From the NCBI RefSeq assembly GCF_042653765.1, contig NZ_JBHSEZ010000014.1, positions 1 to 64,000 of the forward strand: 64,000 bases of DNA, given 5' to 3'. This document shows positions 59,748 to 64,000 of the stretch, one piece after another. The stretch is from Castellaniella denitrificans. Lineage in GTDB: Bacteria > Pseudomonadota > Gammaproteobacteria > Burkholderiales > Burkholderiaceae_B. Both the position numbers and the translations under genes were made by a program. The notes below the pieces were generated by a model, which made no database searches, was not told where the DNA came from, and saw only the letters and a program-made list of their open reading frames with translations. Within the stretch, counting starts at the first letter, position 1, and the number at the start of each line of letters is the position of its first letter.

Positions 59748-60545
59748 TCATGATACCTGGCCGTTTCGGCGCATCGCCGCATCATACCGCCCCGGAGTGA
59801 CGCCGAACACCTGCCGGAACACGGTGATGAACGCGCTCACGTTGTCATAGCCGGAATCCAGGGCCACCGCCGTCACCGGCCTGCCGCCCGCCAGCCACTC
59901 CAGCGCCTTCAGCAGGCGCACGCGCTGGCGCCATTCGGTGAATGTGAACCCGGTTTCGGCGACGAACCGCCGCGTCAGCGTGCGCGGCGCGATGCCCGCC
60001 CACGCCGCCCATTCCCGCAACCGGCGTCCATCATCGGGCCGATCGGACAGCGCCCGCGCGATCCTGATCAAGCGCGCATCGCGCGGCATGGACAGGCCCA
60101 GCGCGGCGTGCGGCAGCGAACGGATCTCGTCGAGAATCACCCCCGCCAGCCGCGCCTTCGGCGCATCCGGATCGTTCTCCGTCCATGAAACCGCGCGCGC
60201 CACGGCCTCGCGCAGCAAGCCGGAGACGGCCAGGACGCACGGCCGCCGATGGAGCTCGGCACAGGCGGATGCGGCCACGTAGACGCTCCAGCCCGAGAAA
60301 GGCCCGTGCGAACGCAGCCCGTGCGGCACGTCCGGCGGGATCCAGACGGCATGCGTGGCCGGCACCACCCAGCGGCCGCCGCCCGCGTCGACCGACAGCA
60401 GGCCCCGCGCCGCGCCGAGCAGTTGTCCGCGTGCATGGCGATGGCGGCGCGTCACACGGACCGCGCCCGCCTCGCGCGCCACAGCCAGCAGCAATGGACC
60501 TTCCGCGGCGGATGCTTGCGCCGGCGGAATCAGGGGATCGGTCAT
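59748..60545 (-). CDS. AraC-family regulator (NimR-like)
   Basis: About 265 residues. An N-terminal cupin (HRHARGQLLGAARGLLSVDAGGGRWVVPATHAVWIPPDVPHGLRSHG, with metal-type His) and a C-terminal AraC DNA-binding domain (REWAAWAGIAPRTLTRRFVAETGFTFTEWRQ; TAVALDSGYDNVSAFITVFRQVFGVTP). The start giving MTDPL is preferred because AAGG precedes it and TATAAA overlaps the more upstream ATG at 60575. It may control the amidohydrolase downstream and the divergent SnoaL gene. Confidence 0.85.
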   Translation of the reverse strand: MTDPLIPPAQASAAEGPLLLAVAREAGAVRVTRRHRHARGQLLGAARGLLSVDAGGGRWVVPATHAVWIPPDVPHGLRSHGPFSGWSVYVAASACAELHRRPCVLAVSGLLREAVARAVSWTENDPDAPKARLAGVILDEIRSLPHAALGLSMPRDARLIRIARALSDRPDDGRRLREWAAWAGIAPRTLTRRFVAETGFTFTEWRQRVRLLKALEWLAGGRPVTAVALDSGYDNVSAFITVFRQVFGVTPGRYDAAMRRNGQVS

Positions 60546-60655
60546 GGATGGCCTTGAATCGATATTGAATGACATTTATACCGCAGTCAGGCCACCGCAT
60601 GCCATCTACAGTGAGGGCTCGCCACACATCGACCCACCGCAAGGAACGACACGAC

Positions 60656-61048
60656 ATGCCCGCCACCGACATCCGCACCGCCCTGGACGAATTGCTCAAC
60701 CAGCCCCACCGTCCGCTCGAGGACGTGCTCGAACGCCATTTCAGCCCCGACTACCGGCAGCGCACCAACGGACAATGGGACGACCGCGAAGCGTTCTTCC
60801 GCCATGCGAGCAAGCTGCGCGAGGTCGTGGCGTCGGCCCGAATCGAAGTGCTGGACGAACTGCGCGACGGCACGCGCTACGCCGACCGCCACCGCGTCCA
60901 TGTCGTCAAGCGCGACGGCGGCCGGATCGTGCAGGAGGTCTACCTGTTCGCGGAGCTGGACGCCCGCGGACGCTTCCGGCGCATCGAGGAAACGACCTTG
61001 ATGCTGGAAGGCGAGGAGGCCGACCGGGCACTGGGGAATGCGAAATGA
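60656..61048 (+). CDS. SnoaL/NTF2-like family protein
   Basis: 130 residues with an alpha-beta cone pattern: HFSPDYRQRTNGQWDDREAFFRHASKLREVV, RVHVVKRDGGRIVQEVYLFAELDARGRFRRIEETT. Such proteins range from ketosteroid-isomerase-like enzymes to lipocalin-like binders; function unknown. AAGGA lies 10 bases before the ATG. Divergent from the AraC gene, 110 bases from its likely start, so probably co-regulated. Confidence 0.75.
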   Translation: MPATDIRTALDELLNQPHRPLEDVLERHFSPDYRQRTNGQWDDREAFFRHASKLREVVASARIEVLDELRDGTRYADRHRVHVVKRDGGRIVQEVYLFAELDARGRFRRIEETTLMLEGEEADRALGNAK

Positions 61049-61134
61049 GGCCCGGGGTGCCGGTGCGCGATCGCCGGCGCCAGGCCACCTCCGGTCAGTT
61101 GCCCGCACCGGCACGGGACTTCGCATGCCCCTCG

Positions 61135-62679
61135 TCATTCGACAATGGGCAACGGCTCCCGATCCTCGAACGCGGACTGTACGGCCTCGACGACACGCAA
61201 GGCCCTCGTCTTGTCGTCGAGCATCGGGTACTCCTTCACGAGTTTGCCGGAGATGCGCCACCCATGCTCTTTGATCGACCGGATCATACGCACGGCGTCC
61301 ATATCCGGCATTTCCAGCACGTCCTTGATGCGCTGCTGCGCCAACTCCAGCCGCACCAGCACACGTACCTCGTCCGCCATTGCATGGCGGATCGTGTGGG
61401 CGACGAGATGGGTGGTGTAGATCGCATGTTCGGTGAGATCCGGATAGCGCCAGGCAGCGTTGGCATCGTCGTAGGCATCGAATACGAAGTTCGACTTTAC
61501 GCCGTCCTCGTATTCGACCATTTCCCCGAAGCGATAGGCGGCGTCGTACCGCCGCATGAAGGGCCGCGAGAACACTTCCAGCACACGATCGTAGCCGTGG
61601 CCAAATTCACGCACTCCGGTGATGGTCGCGGACACGGGCAGGATCACCCCAGCCGGAATGGCTTGGTCACGCAAAAGCGTATCGTTGATCAGAAAGCGGT
61701 GGATGCGCCCGTTGCCGTCGCTCATCGGATGGAGATAAACGAAGCCGAACGCGACAGCGGCCGCCCGCGCCAGCGACTCGCGCCCGCGGGTCGCCTGCTC
61801 GAACGCTTGCAGCCCCGCCAGCATGTCGCCAAGCACCGAGAAATGTGGACCGATGTAGTGGACGACATCCTCGCGAATGGTGGCTTGTCCGACGAACACT
61901 GGCGATCGGCGCACACCCAGCCGCAGCGCTGCGGCGCCGAGAATGCCCTTCTGCAACACGGCCAGCCCATCGGTGCCAAGCGGCTCGTCCAGCTTGCCGC
62001 AGTACTCGGCCATGACGTGGACGAACCGCTTGACCCTATCTGTCTGATCGGCCTCGCGCTCGATCAGGAAGCTCGCACGCGACTCCTTGAGCGTGAGCCA
62101 GGCGGCGGCACGCATCAGCACATCCTCGCCAAACTGGTGATCCAGCTCCGCGAGCGCATCGAGCGGGTTGAACTGCAGCGCTTGGGTCAGCGCCGGAGAG
62201 CGCCGAATGATGGGGCAGAAAGCCGGCGTGCCCGGCAGATTGTTGTTGACGCGCCAGCGACGCTCGCGAACGGCTTTGGTCCGCGTAAGATAGGCATCAT
62301 CGGAGACGGCATTGACGTAGGTCCCGCCGGTCAGGTCCGGGACGTCAAGCCGATTGCCGGTGAGCCACTCGTAGAAAAATCCAGCCCGGCGCGCATACTG
62401 CCCGAACGGCTCGGCGCGGCACCACTCCTCCAGCGGTTGCGGCCCGCAGGCAGCGAACAACCGAGTGAAGAATTCGAGATCGATCTCCTCGTACTTCAGC
62501 CCAAACTCGAAGTGCCCGGCAAAGGTATCGGCCGGCCGGTAAACGGCCGGATACTGGTTCTCGATGCCCCGGAGTGACTCTCGCGTCGCACGGGAGGTAC
62601 CGATGATCGACGTCACACGCAGCGGCTGCGCCAGCATGACGCCAAACTTGGCTTCCAGGGCTTTGAAACCGATCTGCAT
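61135..62679 (-). CDS. Fic-domain AMP-transferase (second paralogue)
   Basis: 514 residues. The core HPMSDGNGRIHR begins at catalytic H317, all motif residues kept. In the place of the autoinhibitory helix stands SFLIER (S203...E207-R208), with Arg in place of Gly/Asn. N-terminal ARRAGFFYEWLTG and the shared GVILPVSA segment match the Fic at 23152, so the two are the same subfamily despite low identity. Upstream 62680-62900 is AT-rich. Target unknown; no antitoxin partner gene is seen. Confidence 0.88.
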   Translation of the reverse strand: MQIGFKALEAKFGVMLAQPLRVTSIIGTSRATRESLRGIENQYPAVYRPADTFAGHFEFGLKYEEIDLEFFTRLFAACGPQPLEEWCRAEPFGQYARRAGFFYEWLTGNRLDVPDLTGGTYVNAVSDDAYLTRTKAVRERRWRVNNNLPGTPAFCPIIRRSPALTQALQFNPLDALAELDHQFGEDVLMRAAAWLTLKESRASFLIEREADQTDRVKRFVHVMAEYCGKLDEPLGTDGLAVLQKGILGAAALRLGVRRSPVFVGQATIREDVVHYIGPHFSVLGDMLAGLQAFEQATRGRESLARAAAVAFGFVYLHPMSDGNGRIHRFLINDTLLRDQAIPAGVILPVSATITGVREFGHGYDRVLEVFSRPFMRRYDAAYRFGEMVEYEDGVKSNFVFDAYDDANAAWRYPDLTEHAIYTTHLVAHTIRHAMADEVRVLVRLELAQQRIKDVLEMPDMDAVRMIRSIKEHGWRISGKLVKEYPMLDDKTRALRVVEAVQSAFEDREPLPIVE

Positions 62680-62899
62680 GTTATGAAAACCCGTGACGAG
62701 TCACTAAAAACGCTTATTTCCAGTGATAATTCAAGAAAAACGATGATGCCACATTGTCACATGAATTCGGATGGAGAACACCAAAAATGATTGCGGATTG
62801 GAGTTCCGGCTAAAAAACAATGCTCCGCCAGGTTGTGCCGCTTGCGCCGCACGCCATGCATTATCCGGCCGCACAACTTGAGATTTACGCAGTCCCCTA

Positions 62900-62928
62900 T
62901 TGACATAGAGACATCATGATGTCATGAT
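62900..62928 (+). promoter_or_regulatory. Promoter and palindromic operator of the GntR gene
   Basis: TTGACA (62900-62905) and CATGAT (62923-62928), 17 bases apart, form a promoter; between them is a perfect 14-nt palindrome GACATCATGATGTC (62910-62923). The regulator probably represses itself. The predicted start of transcription falls at the chosen ATG. Confidence 0.6.
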
Positions 62929-62935
62929 ACCTAGC

Positions 62936-63679
62936 ATGCACATCGATCCTGACCACCGGCCCCTTTATGCAAAAATCGAAGCGGCGCTGGCCACCGACAT
63001 TTCGGACGGCATCCTCCCTCCCGGTAGCCAGCTACCACCGGAAGATCGCCTGATCGAGCGATTTAGCGCCAGCCGCACTACAGTGCGCAAGGCGATCGAG
63101 AATCTTGTATTGCGCGGACAGGTTGAAATCCGGCGCGGCAAAGGCACCTTTGTCACGCAGCCCAGGATAAGCCAGGAACTGACCGAGTTGACCGGCTTCG
63201 TCGAGGACATGCAGGCACTCGGCCGCACTCCGACCGCCCGGCTTCTGGACAAGCAAATCGTGCCCGCTGACGCGGCTGTTGCCCGGCAACTGGCAGTGCC
63301 TCCAGGCAGCTTGGTGATGCGAATTCAGCGCGTCCGCCTTGCCGATGGCGTCGCCATGTCGTTCGATGAAACCTATCTGCCCCGCGAGATCGGAGAAAAG
63401 ATCGTCACGCACGATCTGGATGCGGAGCCAATCTTTTCTTTGCTCGAAGGCAAATACGATTTGCCGCTGACCGAGGCGGAGTATCGGCTTGAAGCCGTCA
63501 CCGCCGCTCCTGGTGTAGCGCAGGCCCTCGCCATCGATTCCGGCAGCGCCGTCTTTCTGATCGAGCGTACGTCTTACACCGAAGGGCATCGGCCCATCGA
63601 TTACGAAAAGCTCCACTACCGCGGCGATCTGATCAGCTTCGTCACACGCTTGGCCCGTCGCGCACGCGACCGTTCGTGA
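62936..63679 (+). CDS. GntR-family transcriptional regulator with UTRA sensor
   Basis: About 247 residues. Winged-helix GntR domain (RPLYAKIEAALATDISDGILPPGSQLPPEDRLIERFSASRTTVRKAIENL) followed by a UTRA ligand-binding domain (~85-240; ARQLAVPPGSLVMRIQRVRLADG, DETYLP, RTSYTEGHRPIDYEKLHYRGD) as in HutC/PhnF-like regulators. Ligand unknown. Start at MHIDPDHRP; an upstream ATG (62924) lies inside the -10 box. A permease gene follows after 15 bases, likely its regulated target. Confidence 0.88.
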   Translation: MHIDPDHRPLYAKIEAALATDISDGILPPGSQLPPEDRLIERFSASRTTVRKAIENLVLRGQVEIRRGKGTFVTQPRISQELTELTGFVEDMQALGRTPTARLLDKQIVPADAAVARQLAVPPGSLVMRIQRVRLADGVAMSFDETYLPREIGEKIVTHDLDAEPIFSLLEGKYDLPLTEAEYRLEAVTAAPGVAQALAIDSGSAVFLIERTSYTEGHRPIDYEKLHYRGDLISFVTRLARRARDRS

Positions 63680-63694
63680 CCCGGAGTCCAAGAA

Positions 63695-64000
63695 GTGGAA
63701 TCTCTATGGCTGTTCGCGGCCGCTTTCGGTGCCAGCGCTCTTGGCGGAGTGCTTGGCATGGCGAGTGGCATCTTCATCGTGCCGATCCTCACGCTGTTTT
63801 TTGGCGTGGACATCCATACCGCCATTGGAGCCAGCATCGTTTCGGTCATCGCCTGCTCGTGCGGCAGCGCGTCCCCGTTCCTCAAAGGTCGCCTGACCAA
63901 TGTCCGGCTTGCCATCGTCCTTGAGACGGCCACCACGTTCGGCGCACTGACAGGGGTGCTTCTCATCGGGATCATTTCGACGCCTGTCCTGTATGGCCTC
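63695..64000 (+). CDS. TauE/SafE-family permease, 3' end beyond window
   Basis: First 102 residues from a GTG start (GGAG nine bases upstream). Hydrophobic N-terminus with the family signature LGGVLGMASGIFIVPILTLFFGVDIHTAIGASIVSVIACS; members export sulfite or other sulfonates. Directly follows the GntR gene. Cut by the window edge. Confidence 0.8.
   Translation, partial: MESLWLFAAAFGASALGGVLGMASGIFIVPILTLFFGVDIHTAIGASIVSVIACSCGSASPFLKGRLTNVRLAIVLETATTFGALTGVLLIGIISTPVLYGL

Overview
The window is GC-rich DNA from a motile Gram-negative bacterium. Genes for c-type respiration, FabA/FabB unsaturated fatty acid synthesis, KtrAB, flagellins, FlhE and FdtABC-type sugar synthesis, together with the overall gene style, fit a betaproteobacterium of the Burkholderiales, probably Alcaligenaceae (Bordetella/Achromobacter relatives). 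That placement is inferred from gene content and flagellin sequence and was not tested. No rRNA, tRNA or CRISPR array was found.

Layout. 1-7.4 kb: the end of a cytochrome c subunit and a NorB-type nitric oxide reductase subunit, a urea channel, two MFS exporters, and fabA-fabB. 7.5-16.7 kb: FlhE and a Cache-domain chemoreceptor, an NRDE protein, a YqeY-like protein, an Old Yellow Enzyme, KtrAB potassium uptake, and a polar amino acid ABC transporter without its ATPase. 16.8-26 kb: accessory genes, including an AbiE type IV toxin-antitoxin pair, YchJ, GST, a PEBP protein, an AraC regulator, a HigBA pair, a secondary alcohol dehydrogenase, a Fic protein and a glycosyltransferase, with two small gene relics. 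26-30.3 kb: an Rpn-like nuclease, then an AT-rich island with an unrecognised membrane protein, an IS3-family element and a GIY-YIG protein.

30.4-48.3 kb is the main region of interest: flagellin 1 (with a sigma-28 promoter), a tyrosine integrase, an assembly gap of 10 N that falls in flagellin sequence, flagellin 2, a GT9 glycosyltransferase, and an 11-gene, tightly overlapping, leftward operon (48239 to 35547). The operon encodes FdtA/FdtC/FdtB for dTDP-Fuc3NAc, a five-domain 1.46-kaa glycosyltransferase, a catalytically eroded GT2 protein, and a seven-gene cassette: two NTP-transferases, a ParB/SerK-like putative small-molecule kinase, DUF711, a methyltransferase, an Asp/Glu racemase and a TagB/TagF-like transferase. 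I propose that this cassette builds and transfers a nucleotide-activated, non-sugar substituent onto the flagellin or surface glycan. This is inference, and it is the best candidate for an undescribed system in the window.

48.4-64 kb: a Cache-GAF-HD-GYP signalling protein coupled to a molybdopterin-fold protein, an LpxL-like acyltransferase, a beta-CASP ribonuclease coupled to a LOG protein, a thioesterase, the DbpA helicase followed by a decayed ycaQ, an exported amidohydrolase, an AraC regulator, a SnoaL-like protein, a second Fic paralogue, and a GntR regulator with a TauE-type permease cut by the window edge. Three accessory genes (abiEi, higB and the GntR gene) have promoter-like boxes so close to their start codons that leaderless transcripts are plausible.
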